The notes beneath the pieces are model-generated. The model had not been told where the DNA came from. It made no database searches and was given only the letters and a program-made list of their open reading frames with translations. DNA of 63,066 nt from an uncultured Eubacteriales bacterium (GTDB lineage Bacteria > Bacillota > Clostridia > Oscillospirales > Oscillospiraceae), in the NCBI GenBank assembly GCA_900316745.1, contig ONEB01000014.1, forward strand, positions 416-63,481, given 5' to 3'. Made by a program: the position numbers and the translations under genes. This document shows positions 7,687-16,388 of this stretch, piece after piece. Every line of letters begins with the position of its first letter. The first letter of the stretch is position 1.

Positions 7687-8718
7687 TTATCCCCTGCCCT
7701 CAGCTACTTTCTTTCGCAGCTGCCCGCACGACGCATCCACATCGCTGCCGAGACGACGACGCACGGTAACATTCACGCCTTCCCGCTCCAAAATGTGAAT
7801 GAACTGCTGCAAATGCTCAGGCGTCGAGGGCTGAAACGCGCGTTCCTCCACATGGTTGAGCGGAATGAGATTGACATGGGCGCTGATGCGCTTTGCATGG
7901 CGCGCCAGCAGCTTTGCGTGCTTCGGCGTATCATTCACGCCGTCGATCATTGCGTATTCAAACGAGATTCGTCTGCCCGTGCGGCGGTAATACCGCTCAC
8001 AGGCGTCGATCAGCGCTTCCACGCCGCGTCCTCTGTTCGCAGGCATGATCCTGGAGCGTGTTTCGTCATCAGGCGCATGCAGCGAAACAGACAGCGTAAG
8101 CTGCAGATCGAGAGCGGCAAGATCATCAAACCGTTCGATCAGGCCGCAGGTGGAAAGGCTGATATGCCGCATCCCGATGTTCGCGCCGTCCGGGTGATTG
8201 ACCAGCCGCAGAAAACGCACCACGGAATCGAAGTTATCAAGCGGCTCTCCGATGCCCATAAGGACAATGTTGGAGATTTTCAGGCCGGATTCGCGCTCGG
8301 ATGAGAGAACCTCTTCGAGCATCTCAGAGCTCTCCAGACCGCGGATCAGGCCGCCGATCGTGCTGGCACAGAAAGCGCAGCCCTGTCGGCATCCGACCTG
8401 CGACGAGATGCAGACAGTGTTTCCATGATGATAGCGCATGACAACGGTCTCGACCGCATTTCCGTCCGGCAGCTCCCACAGATACTTGATTGTTCCGTCA
8501 TGCGCGGAGACCTGCTTTCTGAGCATCTTGAGGCTCGTAATGGAAAAAGAAGACTGCAGCTTCTCGCGGAGCGGCTTTGAGAGGTTGGTCATTTCATCAA
8601 AGGAGGCCACGCCGCGCGTGAGCCATTGGAAAATCTGCTTTGCACGGTACGCGGGCTCCCCCATCTCTTTGAGCGCTGCCGCCAGCTCATCCGGCAGCAT
8701 CGCTTTGATATCTTTCAT
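7687..8718 (-). CDS. rlmN: dual-specificity rRNA/tRNA methyltransferase RlmN
   Basis: This radical SAM enzyme methylates C2 of A2503 in 23S rRNA and A37 of some tRNAs. The [4Fe-4S] cysteines are C110, C114 and C117 (CRQGCAFC), and the resolving cysteine that carries the methyl adduct is in DASCGQL near residue 331. The 343-residue length is standard. The start ATG overlaps the rsmB stop (ATGA), so the two are translationally coupled. No Cfr-specific feature was noted, and the housekeeping context favours RlmN over the resistance enzyme Cfr. Confidence 0.95.
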   Translation of the reverse strand: MKDIKAMLPDELAAALKEMGEPAYRAKQIFQWLTRGVASFDEMTNLSKPLREKLQSSFSITSLKMLRKQVSAHDGTIKYLWELPDGNAVETVVMRYHHGNTVCISSQVGCRQGCAFCASTIGGLIRGLESSEMLEEVLSSERESGLKISNIVLMGIGEPLDNFDSVVRFLRLVNHPDGANIGMRHISLSTCGLIERFDDLAALDLQLTLSVSLHAPDDETRSRIMPANRGRGVEALIDACERYYRRTGRRISFEYAMIDGVNDTPKHAKLLARHAKRISAHVNLIPLNHVEERAFQPSTPEHLQQFIHILEREGVNVTVRRRLGSDVDASCGQLRKKVAEGRG

Positions 8719-10031
8719 ATATGCTTCCTCAATTTTGCAACAAAGAATCCGTCGGTTCCGTCGATATGCGGCCAGAACGTATGCATACCGTCAGCCTCGT
8801 TGAGCCACGGAAGTTTGATTTCTTCGCAGGAATATTCCCCATGTGACGCTAAAAATGCTTCCACAACGGCTTCGTTTTCAGCGCGCTGAACCGTACAGGT
8901 CGAATACAAAAGCACGCCGCCCGATGAAACCAAGGGCGCGAGTCCGTTGAGAATATCCAGTTGAATCGCCGGAAGCGACGCCAAGGCATCGGGATCTTTA
9001 TAGCGGATCTCAGGCTTTTTGCGGATCACGCCCAGACCGGAGCACGGCACATCCGCAAGAACTACATCAAATGAAGCGGGATCAAGATCCGGCTGCCTGG
9101 CATCCATCGAACGGGTGCGGATGCAGGTGAATCCCAGGCGTTCAGATCCGTCAAGCAGACGCTTGAGCTTATTCTCATGGATATCGCATGAGACAATCTC
9201 ACCCTGATCGCGCATCTGGATCGCCGCAGCAAAGCTTTTGCCGCCGGGAGCGGCGCAGGCATCCAGAACACGCATTCCGGGCTGCGGGTCCGCAATCAGA
9301 ACGGCGGTCTTTGCCGCCGCATCCTGCACATAGAACCATCCGTCGGCGTAGGGCTGAGACGCAGCCAGATCGCCGCCGGAGCAGACAATTGCATCCGGCA
9401 AAAAGGCGTGCATTTCAACCGAAAAACCAAGCGCTTTCAGCTCGGCATAAAGTTTCGACGCATCGACGCGAAGTTGGTTGCATTGCAGACAGGACGGCGC
9501 GTCGGCGTTGTTCGCCGAAAGAGCAGCTTCCGTAAATGCATAACCATGTGTTTCGATCCACTGCTCGCACAGCCACAGCGGATGACTGTACCGAATAGAG
9601 AGATATTCCGCAGTTCCGGCATTCGGAAGATTCGGTATCGCACCATTCATCGCAGAGACGCGGCGAAGAACGGCGTTTACAAGACCGGAAGCGCGTCCCG
9701 TACCGGATGCTTTACAAAGCTCGACCGCCTCGCTGACAGCCGCATGGTTCGGGATTCGATCCATGAGCAGGATCTGATACGCAGAAAGGCGCAGAATATC
9801 CAGAACCTGAGGCTCCAATTTGGAGAGCGAACGGTCACAGCATTGCATCAGCGCATGATCGATCAGCGCCAGATTCTGGAGCGTTCCGTAACAGATGCGG
9901 CTTGCCAGAGCAGCGTCACGCGTATCCAGTCCGAATCGTGAAATCGCGGCGTTCAAAGCGGCATCCGACCACGCGCCGCTCTTTCTCCATTTTTGCAGCG
10001 CCGTCAACGCAGCGCGGCGCGCCCCGTTCAT
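8715..10031 (-). CDS. rsmB: 16S rRNA m5C967 methyltransferase
   Basis: The enzyme methylates C967 of 16S rRNA. A NusB-like RNA-binding domain fills about residues 1-140, followed by a Rossmann methyltransferase domain. The SAM loop is around LDACAAPGGK, and the two cysteines of the m5C mechanism appear in DVPCSGLG and YSTCTV. At 438 residues it is full length. The start ATG overlaps the fmt stop (TGATG), with GGAGG 4 bases upstream. The gene sits between fmt and rlmN, the common Firmicutes order. Confidence 0.95.
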   Translation of the reverse strand: MNGARRAALTALQKWRKSGAWSDAALNAAISRFGLDTRDAALASRICYGTLQNLALIDHALMQCCDRSLSKLEPQVLDILRLSAYQILLMDRIPNHAAVSEAVELCKASGTGRASGLVNAVLRRVSAMNGAIPNLPNAGTAEYLSIRYSHPLWLCEQWIETHGYAFTEAALSANNADAPSCLQCNQLRVDASKLYAELKALGFSVEMHAFLPDAIVCSGGDLAASQPYADGWFYVQDAAAKTAVLIADPQPGMRVLDACAAPGGKSFAAAIQMRDQGEIVSCDIHENKLKRLLDGSERLGFTCIRTRSMDARQPDLDPASFDVVLADVPCSGLGVIRKKPEIRYKDPDALASLPAIQLDILNGLAPLVSSGGVLLYSTCTVQRAENEAVVEAFLASHGEYSCEEIKLPWLNEADGMHTFWPHIDGTDGFFVAKLRKHI

Positions 10032-10951
10032 CAGTCCTCCACGCGCATCGGATGACCCAAGAGGTAATCCGCGGCGCGCATTCTCTTCTTGCCGGGAGCC
10101 TGCAGCTCGATGATCCGAACGCTTTCACCCTGTCCGCAAGCGACACGAATGCCGCGCTTGTCGGCAGCGAGGATCGTGCCGGGCGCAGCAGAGCAGGCAT
10201 CGTCCGCCTCTACGCGAAAGATCTTGAATGTCACGTCCTGCAAAACAGCGGTTGCAACCGGCCACGGGTTGAGACCGCAGACGTGCTTGATGATCTCAAA
10301 AGAGGACTTTCCCCAGTCGATCGGGGACATCTCTTTCGTAAGTTGCTTGGTATAGGTGGCGGCGCTGTGATCCTGCGGGGTGCGGGGCGCCTCTCCCCGC
10401 TCAATCGCGCGCAACGTCTTCACAAGGAGTGCCGCGCCCATATCGGCAAGGCGGTCAAACAGCTCCCCGGCAGTCTCCTGTTCACTGATCTCAGTGGAAT
10501 CGGTGAAGATGATATCACCCGCGTCCATATCATGGCTCAGATACATCGTGGAAACACCGGTCACAGCATCTCCGTTCAGCACGGCCCACTGGATCGGCGC
10601 AGCGCCGCGGTACTTCGGCAGCAGCGACCCATGCACATTGATTGCGCCGTATCTCGGAAGCTCAAGCATCGCATCCGGAAGCAGTTTTCCATAGGCAACC
10701 ACCGCCAGAATATCCGGCTTCAGAGACCGAAGCAGTTCCAGAGACGCAGGATCGCGCATGGATTCCGGCTGATAAACAGGAAGCCCTGCTTCGAGCGCGG
10801 CGATTTTCACCTCGCTCGGCTGCATCTTCATGCCGCGATTTCTGGGCTTGTCCGGCTGGGTAAAGACGCCGACGACGTCAAACTGCTCCTCTATGAGCTT
10901 CTTGAGCGAGCACGCGGCAAAATCCGGCGTACCCATAAATACAATGCGCAT
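10031..10951 (-). CDS. fmt: methionyl-tRNA formyltransferase
   Basis: Fmt formylates initiator Met-tRNA using 10-formyl-tetrahydrofolate. The sequence starts MRIVFMGTPDF and contains the folate-site block HGSLLPKYRGAAPIQ and the HDMDAGDI motif, followed by the C-terminal OB-like tRNA-binding domain. It has 306 residues, typical for the family. It is one base from the deformylase gene upstream and overlaps rsmB downstream, so def-fmt-rsmB form one translational unit. Confidence 0.97.
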   Translation of the reverse strand: MRIVFMGTPDFAACSLKKLIEEQFDVVGVFTQPDKPRNRGMKMQPSEVKIAALEAGLPVYQPESMRDPASLELLRSLKPDILAVVAYGKLLPDAMLELPRYGAINVHGSLLPKYRGAAPIQWAVLNGDAVTGVSTMYLSHDMDAGDIIFTDSTEISEQETAGELFDRLADMGAALLVKTLRAIERGEAPRTPQDHSAATYTKQLTKEMSPIDWGKSSFEIIKHVCGLNPWPVATAVLQDVTFKIFRVEADDACSAAPGTILAADKRGIRVACGQGESVRIIELQAPGKKRMRAADYLLGHPMRVED

Positions 10952-10952
10952 A

Positions 10953-11453
10953 TTACGACTCCTCTGCTCCCTGCAGTTCCTCAGGCGTCAGCATACGTGT
11001 GGCTTTCGTGGTAAAGAGCGTACCCTCCAGATGATCCAGCTCATGGCAAAAAGCGCGAGCCGTGAGACCATCGCCCTCGACCTCGAAGAAATTGCCGTTG
11101 CGATCCTGCGCGCGGACCTTTACATGTTCCGGACGCTTCACGATACCAAATTCACCGGGAACGCTCAGGCAGCCCTCAGCGCCCACTTGCTCGCCGTCCG
11201 CCTCAATGATGACGGGGTTCACAAGCTCGATCATATATTCCTCTTCATCTTCGGCGACGTTCGTCTCCAGAACAATCACGGCTCTGCGAAGCACACCGAC
11301 CTGCGGCGCGGCAAGACCGACGCCATTGGCCTGCGCAAGCGTCTCGCGCATATCGTCCAGAAGCGTATGGAGACGCGGGTTAAAATCGGTGACCTCACGG
11401 CAATGCTTCGTCAAAGTCGGATCACCCTGCTTGAGAATATGTCTCTGTGCCAT
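10953..11453 (-). CDS. def: peptide deformylase
   Basis: This metalloenzyme removes the N-formyl group from new proteins, pairing with Fmt next door. All three motifs are present: GVGLAAPQVG, EGCLSVPG (metal-binding cysteine) and HELDHLEG (HExxH-type metal site). At 166 residues it has the usual length for type I enzymes. An AAGGAG site precedes ATG 11453. Confidence 0.97.
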   Translation of the reverse strand: MAQRHILKQGDPTLTKHCREVTDFNPRLHTLLDDMRETLAQANGVGLAAPQVGVLRRAVIVLETNVAEDEEEYMIELVNPVIIEADGEQVGAEGCLSVPGEFGIVKRPEHVKVRAQDRNGNFFEVEGDGLTARAFCHELDHLEGTLFTTKATRMLTPEELQGAEES

Positions 11454-11490
11454 TTGATAGCTCCTTTATATCTTTCAAATACAATGAATT

Positions 11491-13938
11491 TCAATCATAA
11501 GGATCGACATCGGCAAAAACCGAAACATCCTTGAAGCGGCGTTCTTTCGCGCAATGCATCACGATATCCGTAACGGCGCGGCGCGTCTCGCTGGTGTTGC
11601 CGGAATACACCGTAACACGGTAACGAAACCGATTGTTCACGCGGACGACCGGGAGCGGCGCCGGACCGAGAATTTCATCCCGCCCTTTGCTGGCGTCACG
11701 CAAGAATTCGCGGATGTAAAAGCAGCAGTCCAAAACCGCATCCTCGTTGGTGCCGGTCACCGTCACCGTCATCAGCTCCGAAAACGGCGGCGTATGATGC
11801 AGCCGCCTGAGCGCGATCTCAGACCGGTAAAACGCGGGATAATCCTGTCTCGCAGCCTGCAGAATCGTCTGGTTTTCAGGCGTAAACGTCTGGATCACGG
11901 CGCGGCCGGGCCGGATGCCTCTGCCGCTTCTGCCGACGACCTGCGTCACAAGTGAGAATGTGCGCTCTCCTGCTCGAAAATCGCTGGCATACAGGCTCTG
12001 ATCCGCGAGCAAAACGCCGACCAGCGTCACCTGCTCGAAGTTCAGGCCCTTGGCAATCATTTGCGTGCCGATCAGGATCGGCACACGTTCATCCCGAAAA
12101 CGCGAAAGGAGCGCATCGTGCGAGCCCGCCATTGCGATGGAGTCCGCGTCCATGCGCATGACCTCAACGCCCGGGAAACGAGTGTGAAGCTCCTGCTCCA
12201 CCTGCTCTGTTCCGTCTCCGACATAGGCAAGCGTACCGCCGCAGGACGGGCATTGCGCATCGGGTTTTCTGCGATATCCGCAATGGTGACACCGCAGCGT
12301 ATGATTGGCGCGATGATATGTCAGACTCACGCTGCAGCGCGGGCATTCATAAATATATCCGCACTCGCCGCAGGTGACAAGCTTACTGGTTCCGCGGCGA
12401 TTCAGAAACAGGATCGTCTGTTCACCGCAGGCAAGATTTGCTTCGATCTCTTCACAGAGAAACGAGCTGAGCGAGCCGGTATTCCCCTGCTTCAGCTCCT
12501 GTTTCAAATCAACGATCGATACACGCGGCATTGTCCGCGCATTGTAGCGGCCGGTGATCTCAAAATAATGGTAGGTCCCCTGCTCGGCATGGTATCGGCT
12601 CGAAATATCCGGCGTTGCCGATCCGAGCAAAAGGAGCGCGTTGTGCTGTGCGCATCGAAATTTTGCGACATCACGAGCGTGGTAGCGGGGCGACTGTTCG
12701 GACTTATAGGTCTCTTCCTGCTCTTCGTCAATGATCAACAGTCCGAGCTCTGATACAGGCGCAAACACGGCGCTTCGCGTCCCGATGATGATCCTGGCTT
12801 TCCCCGCGCGAATGCGCTTCCACTCGTCATAGCGTTCCGCCATTGTGAGTTTGCTGTGCAAAACGGCTACGGTGTCGCCGAAATGCATGGAGAATGTTTC
12901 GATCATCTGCGGCGTGAGCGAGATCTCGGGCACAAGCAGGATCGAGGACTGTCCTCGACGCAAAACCGCATCCATCAGATGCAGATAGACAGTGGTCTTG
13001 CCGCTGCCGGTAACGCCAAATAACAGCGCAGCCGCAGCTTTGCGCGCATCCAAAAGCGCGCGCAGCCCGTCGAACGGTTCCTTTTGCGCAGGCGTCAGCA
13101 TCGGAAGCGGGATCGTCTCACCGTCGAATCTCACAGGTCGGCGATAGGACGGCTCTGCTTCAATGGTCAGAAAGCCCTTTTTCACCAAAGCCTGCAGGCT
13201 CTGGGTGGACGCACCGGTAAAATAACAGATCTCGCGTGTCGGCGCTCTCCCGACCGAGCAGAGCAGATCCAGTATCGCCGCCTGCTGCGGCGCGCGACGG
13301 CGCAGCGTCTGAGCCTCGGCAAGCATCTGGTCTGCCGGCTGCGACAACCTTGCAAACTTTGTCACACGGTCATTCACACGGCGCTTTTCCGTTCCCGTCA
13401 GCTGCAAAATGCCGTCTGAAACAAGCTTTTTCAGGACCGGTTCGGGATCAGCCTCACAGAAAGCAATCTGCAAATCCGACAACGAGCATTCACCATGTGC
13501 ATGCACGGTCTCAACCGCAAGACGGGCTTTCGAATCCTCGGCGCACTGTTCAAGCGCCTGTTCATAGGAAACGCCCTTTTTCAGCCGATAAAAGCAGCTA
13601 ACGCTGTACCACACGCCGACCGGCAGAATCGCTTTGACCGCATCATAGACCGTGCAGAAAAAGCGGTTGTGCATCCACACGGCAAGGCGGAGCTGCTCCG
13701 TTGAAAGGATCGGCTCCGCGTCTGTGACTTTCAGGATCTGTTTGAGGTCTTCTGCCGACGAAGATTTGCACGCGAGAACGATCCCCTCGCTCGGACGGTT
13801 TCCGCGTCCGAAGGGGACGATCACTCTGCAGCCGGGCTGCACCGCATGCATTGAGGAAGGAATGAGATAGGAGTATGGACGGTCAAAGCCGTAGTTCGCC
13901 GCGGCGACCGCGACCACAGCCACATTCGGCATATCCAA
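11491..13938 (-). CDS. priA: primosomal protein PriA (replication-restart helicase)
   Basis: PriA reloads the replicative helicase at stalled forks. The 815 residues contain the N-terminal DNA 3'-end-binding domain, Walker A GVTGSGKTTV, Walker B IDEEQEE (DEEH in many homologues, Q here), and a zinc-binding insert with paired cysteines (CGECGYIYECPRC, CHHCGYRR, CPSCGG). Helicase motifs IV-VI follow (LFLNRRG, VGRSGRG). The likely start is TTG 13938, 8 bases after GGGAGG; the next ATG two codons later is too far from that site. The gene lies between rpoZ and def. Confidence 0.95.
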   Translation of the reverse strand: MDMPNVAVVAVAAANYGFDRPYSYLIPSSMHAVQPGCRVIVPFGRGNRPSEGIVLACKSSSAEDLKQILKVTDAEPILSTEQLRLAVWMHNRFFCTVYDAVKAILPVGVWYSVSCFYRLKKGVSYEQALEQCAEDSKARLAVETVHAHGECSLSDLQIAFCEADPEPVLKKLVSDGILQLTGTEKRRVNDRVTKFARLSQPADQMLAEAQTLRRRAPQQAAILDLLCSVGRAPTREICYFTGASTQSLQALVKKGFLTIEAEPSYRRPVRFDGETIPLPMLTPAQKEPFDGLRALLDARKAAAALLFGVTGSGKTTVYLHLMDAVLRRGQSSILLVPEISLTPQMIETFSMHFGDTVAVLHSKLTMAERYDEWKRIRAGKARIIIGTRSAVFAPVSELGLLIIDEEQEETYKSEQSPRYHARDVAKFRCAQHNALLLLGSATPDISSRYHAEQGTYHYFEITGRYNARTMPRVSIVDLKQELKQGNTGSLSSFLCEEIEANLACGEQTILFLNRRGTSKLVTCGECGYIYECPRCSVSLTYHRANHTLRCHHCGYRRKPDAQCPSCGGTLAYVGDGTEQVEQELHTRFPGVEVMRMDADSIAMAGSHDALLSRFRDERVPILIGTQMIAKGLNFEQVTLVGVLLADQSLYASDFRAGERTFSLVTQVVGRSGRGIRPGRAVIQTFTPENQTILQAARQDYPAFYRSEIALRRLHHTPPFSELMTVTVTGTNEDAVLDCCFYIREFLRDASKGRDEILGPAPLPVVRVNNRFRYRVTVYSGNTSETRRAVTDIVMHCAKERRFKDVSVFADVDPYD

Positions 13939-13978
13939 GCATCATACCTCCCTTAAGGGCTGCCATCCGCAGCAGAAC

Positions 13979-14170
13979 TTACTTGCGGATGGAAAGCTCT
14001 CCTTCATAAACTTCGTCGATCGCGATGGAAACAGGCTTGTCATTCAGAATATCGCCGGTTTCCTGTGCGTTGGAGGCGATGTTGCGCGCTCTGCGGGCAA
14101 CAAGATTTACAAGCTGGTAACGGCTGCCGGTCTTATCGACCAGATCGCCCATAGGGGGATAAAGCATCAT
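13979..14170 (-). CDS. rpoZ: RNA polymerase omega subunit
   Basis: This small subunit assists assembly of RNA polymerase. The 63 residues carry the omega pattern RYQLVNLVARRARNIA. An in-frame GTG at 14179 would start inside the ribosome site GAGG that ends gmk, so ATG 14170 (10 bases downstream of GAGG) or the adjacent ATG 14167 is preferred. It follows gmk, as in most Firmicutes. Confidence 0.92.
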   Translation of the reverse strand: MMLYPPMGDLVDKTGSRYQLVNLVARRARNIASNAQETGDILNDKPVSIAIDEVYEGELSIRK

Positions 14171-14175
14171 GGTTC

Positions 14176-14787
14176 TCACACCTCAGATAGAATAGATTTG
14201 CGCTCCGAAAAGCGGCACTGCTCCGCTGTCAGGATCGCGTCCATTTCCAGCGCTGCCACCTCAGGATCGTCATTGATGATAATGTATTGATAAAAGCCGG
14301 CATTCTGCGCTTCAGAATACTCGGCGAGCGCACGCTCCAGTCGTCCGCGGATCTTCTCCTCAGAGTCTGTGCCGCGGCCGCAGAGTCTGTTTTTCAGCTC
14401 ACGCAGACTCGGCGGAACGAGGAAGATCATAATCGCGTCCGGCATCTTTGCATAAACCTGTTTTGCCCCCTGCACTTCGATATCGAGCAGCACGTGCATA
14501 CCCTCCTCCATCCGCTGCAGGACATAGTCGCGCGGCGTCCCGTAGCAGTTGCCGACATATTCGGCATGCTCCAGAAGCGCATCGGTTTCGACCATACGGT
14601 CAAATGCTTCACGCGTAACATAGAAATAGTCCTTGCCGTCCACTTCGCCCGGGCGCGGGTCTCGCGTCGTGGCAGAAACGGAAAAGCAGAGATTCTGCCG
14701 ACGCTGCATCAGCCGCGCGATCACCGTGCTCTTCCCGGCTCCGGACGGTCCGGAAATCACGACCAGTCTTCCGCGTTGTTCAGTCAA
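14176..14787 (-). CDS. gmk: guanylate kinase
   Basis: Gmk phosphorylates GMP to GDP. The P-loop GPSGAGKST is at about residues 11-19, and the GMP-binding part (SATTRDPRPGEVDGKDYFYV) follows. The first ATG frames would add an unlikely tail overlapping remA by 29 or more bases. An AGGAGG ribosome site 8 bases before TTG 14787 points to that codon as the start, giving 203 residues, the normal length, and an 8-base overlap with the remA stop. Confidence 0.95.
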   Translation of the reverse strand: MTEQRGRLVVISGPSGAGKSTVIARLMQRRQNLCFSVSATTRDPRPGEVDGKDYFYVTREAFDRMVETDALLEHAEYVGNCYGTPRDYVLQRMEEGMHVLLDIEVQGAKQVYAKMPDAIMIFLVPPSLRELKNRLCGRGTDSEEKIRGRLERALAEYSEAQNAGFYQYIIINDDPEVAALEMDAILTAEQCRFSERKSILSEV

Positions 14788-15043
14788 AGCTCGTCCCTCC
14801 TGATTCATTCTCTGTCTCTGCGCGCAGGCCGAGCGCATCGGGCGTCAGCGCGGAAAGAATGGTGTGCCCCGTATCCATGATCAAAACGGATTTTGTCTTT
14901 CTGCCGTAGGTTGCATCGATCAGCATGCCGATCTCCCGGCTGTCCTGAACAATGCGCTTGATCGGCGCAGACTCAGGGCTCACAGCGGCAAGGAGGCGAT
15001 CCGCGGCAATCAGATTACCGTAACCGATATTCAAAAGCTTCAT
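14780..15043 (-). CDS. remA: RemA/DUF370 family regulator
   Basis: This 87-residue protein begins MKLLNIGYGNLIAADR and contains the conserved ATYGRKTKSVLIMDTGH stretch of the RemA family. In Bacillus subtilis RemA is a DNA-binding activator of biofilm-matrix and osmoprotection genes. In Clostridia the gene mostly appears, as here, between yicC and gmk, and its role is not settled. It overlaps gmk by 8 bases, which suggests coupled translation. Confidence 0.92.
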   Translation of the reverse strand: MKLLNIGYGNLIAADRLLAAVSPESAPIKRIVQDSREIGMLIDATYGRKTKSVLIMDTGHTILSALTPDALGLRAETENESGGTSFD

Positions 15044-15067
15044 GGCACAACCTCCCCGCCGGATTCG

Positions 15068-15949
15068 TTATTCGATATTCTGGATCTGCTCGCGGATCTT
15101 CTCAATCTCCGATTTCAGATCGACAACGACTTTGGCGATGTCCGCATTCTGGCACTTGGAGCCGATCGTATTGGATTCGCGGTTAAACTCCTGAATGAGA
15201 AAATCCGCTTTTCGGCCGAACGGTGATCCGGCTTTGAGCATCGAGCGCATCTGCGCGATGTGGCTGCGGAGACGAACTGTCTCCTCATCAACAGCGATAT
15301 GATCGGCAAATATCGCGGCTTCGGCGATGATGCGGCTCTCGTCCACATCCTTGCCCTCCAGCACAGCCTCCATTTTCTGACGCAGGCGCGTCTCATACTG
15401 AAGCGCGGTCTCGGGAGCGCGTTCTTCCACAACGGACACAAGCTGTTCAATCGTATCGAGTCGACCGGAAATATCATTCAGAAGACGCCCGCCCTCTTTA
15501 GCGCGCATTGCGTCATAGTCGCAAAGCGCCTGCTCCAGAAGCGACACAAGCCCGGCAGAAAGTTCCTCCTGATCTGCTTCCGCTTTCTCGACGGACAGAA
15601 CATCCGGGAAGCGGGAGACGGTTGAAATCGTGAGGTCATTTTCAAGCCCATATCGCTCTGCGATGTCGTTCAAAGCGTCCAGATAAGCGCGCAGCAGCGG
15701 TTCATTGACGCGAACGACCGTATCGTCGGCGCCGGCGCTGTTTACGGTAAGAAACACGTCCACCTTGCCGCGGCTGATATGCTTGCCGACAGCAGACTTC
15801 ATGGCCTCCTCGGCAAACAGGAAGCCGCGCGGCATGCGCACATTCACGTCCAGATAGCGATTGTTGACACTTTTCAGCTCAGCTGTGAGCTCCATACCGG
15901 CGACAGTGCCTTTGGCGCTGCCGTAGCCGGTCATGCTTTTGATTTCCAT
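15068..15949 (-). CDS. yicC: YicC/YloC family endoribonuclease
   Basis: The 293-residue protein has the family start IKSMTGYGSAKG, the central YLDVNVRMP block, and the C-terminal DUF1732 part (GRKADFLIQEFNRESNTIGSK). Family members are endoribonucleases; in Escherichia coli YicC affects degradation of the small RNA RyhB. Its targets here are unknown. A CAGGAG site, which straddles the stop of the preceding gene, serves ATG 15949. It starts the conserved yicC-remA-gmk-rpoZ-priA order. Confidence 0.93.
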   Translation of the reverse strand: MEIKSMTGYGSAKGTVAGMELTAELKSVNNRYLDVNVRMPRGFLFAEEAMKSAVGKHISRGKVDVFLTVNSAGADDTVVRVNEPLLRAYLDALNDIAERYGLENDLTISTVSRFPDVLSVEKAEADQEELSAGLVSLLEQALCDYDAMRAKEGGRLLNDISGRLDTIEQLVSVVEERAPETALQYETRLRQKMEAVLEGKDVDESRIIAEAAIFADHIAVDEETVRLRSHIAQMRSMLKAGSPFGRKADFLIQEFNRESNTIGSKCQNADIAKVVVDLKSEIEKIREQIQNIE

Positions 15950-15955
15950 TGCAGC

Positions 15956-16363
15956 TTACTCCTGTACGGCGATAATATCAAATGTGATGGCGGCCTTTTT
16001 CCGATTGCGCTGAAACACAACGTTCAATGCAATACCGATGGCAAAAAACACCGCAGCGCCGAGGATGCACAGTCCCTCGGACAAATGCATCGCCGCCGCG
16101 ATCCCGTATCCGATAAAAAACAGGATAAACGGAACGATATACAGCAGCGCGGCCGCGCCAAGAACGTCGGACGTCTTGCTCTCGATCGTCACGCGCTGTC
16201 CGGGAAGCGCCGAGACGCGATTGGTCGCAACAGTGCGGATCGTGTTTTGAAAAACACAGGCCTCGCAGCTGCCGCAGTTGCCGCCGCAGGCGGTTCCGCG
16301 CTCAACCTCAACCTCAGCATTATGCCGGTCGATCAAGCGGGTCACTGTTCCTGTCGTTGTCAT
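15956..16363 (-). CDS. RseC/MucC-like membrane protein
   Basis: From ATG 16363, which has AAAGGAG upstream, the product is 135 residues. An N-terminal soluble part carries a cysteine cluster (ACGGNCGSCEAC) followed by two hydrophobic segments, at about 78-97 and 100-120. This matches the SoxR-reducing system protein RseC family, in which the Rnf-associated RsxC/RseC proteins handle electrons or iron-sulfur clusters. No rnf genes are in the window, so its role here is open. Longer ATG starts up to 16567 lie inside the cdaR reading region and were rejected. Confidence 0.75.
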   Translation of the reverse strand: MTTTGTVTRLIDRHNAEVEVERGTACGGNCGSCEACVFQNTIRTVATNRVSALPGQRVTIESKTSDVLGAAALLYIVPFILFFIGYGIAAAMHLSEGLCILGAAVFFAIGIALNVVFQRNRKKAAITFDIIAVQE

Positions 16364-16388
16364 ATTCTTGCTCCTTTGAAGATCAAAA

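Noticed and set aside
8198-8428. frames opposite rlmN that could suggest an overlapping gene
   Set aside because: They are short, lack ribosome sites and mirror the codon bias of rlmN.
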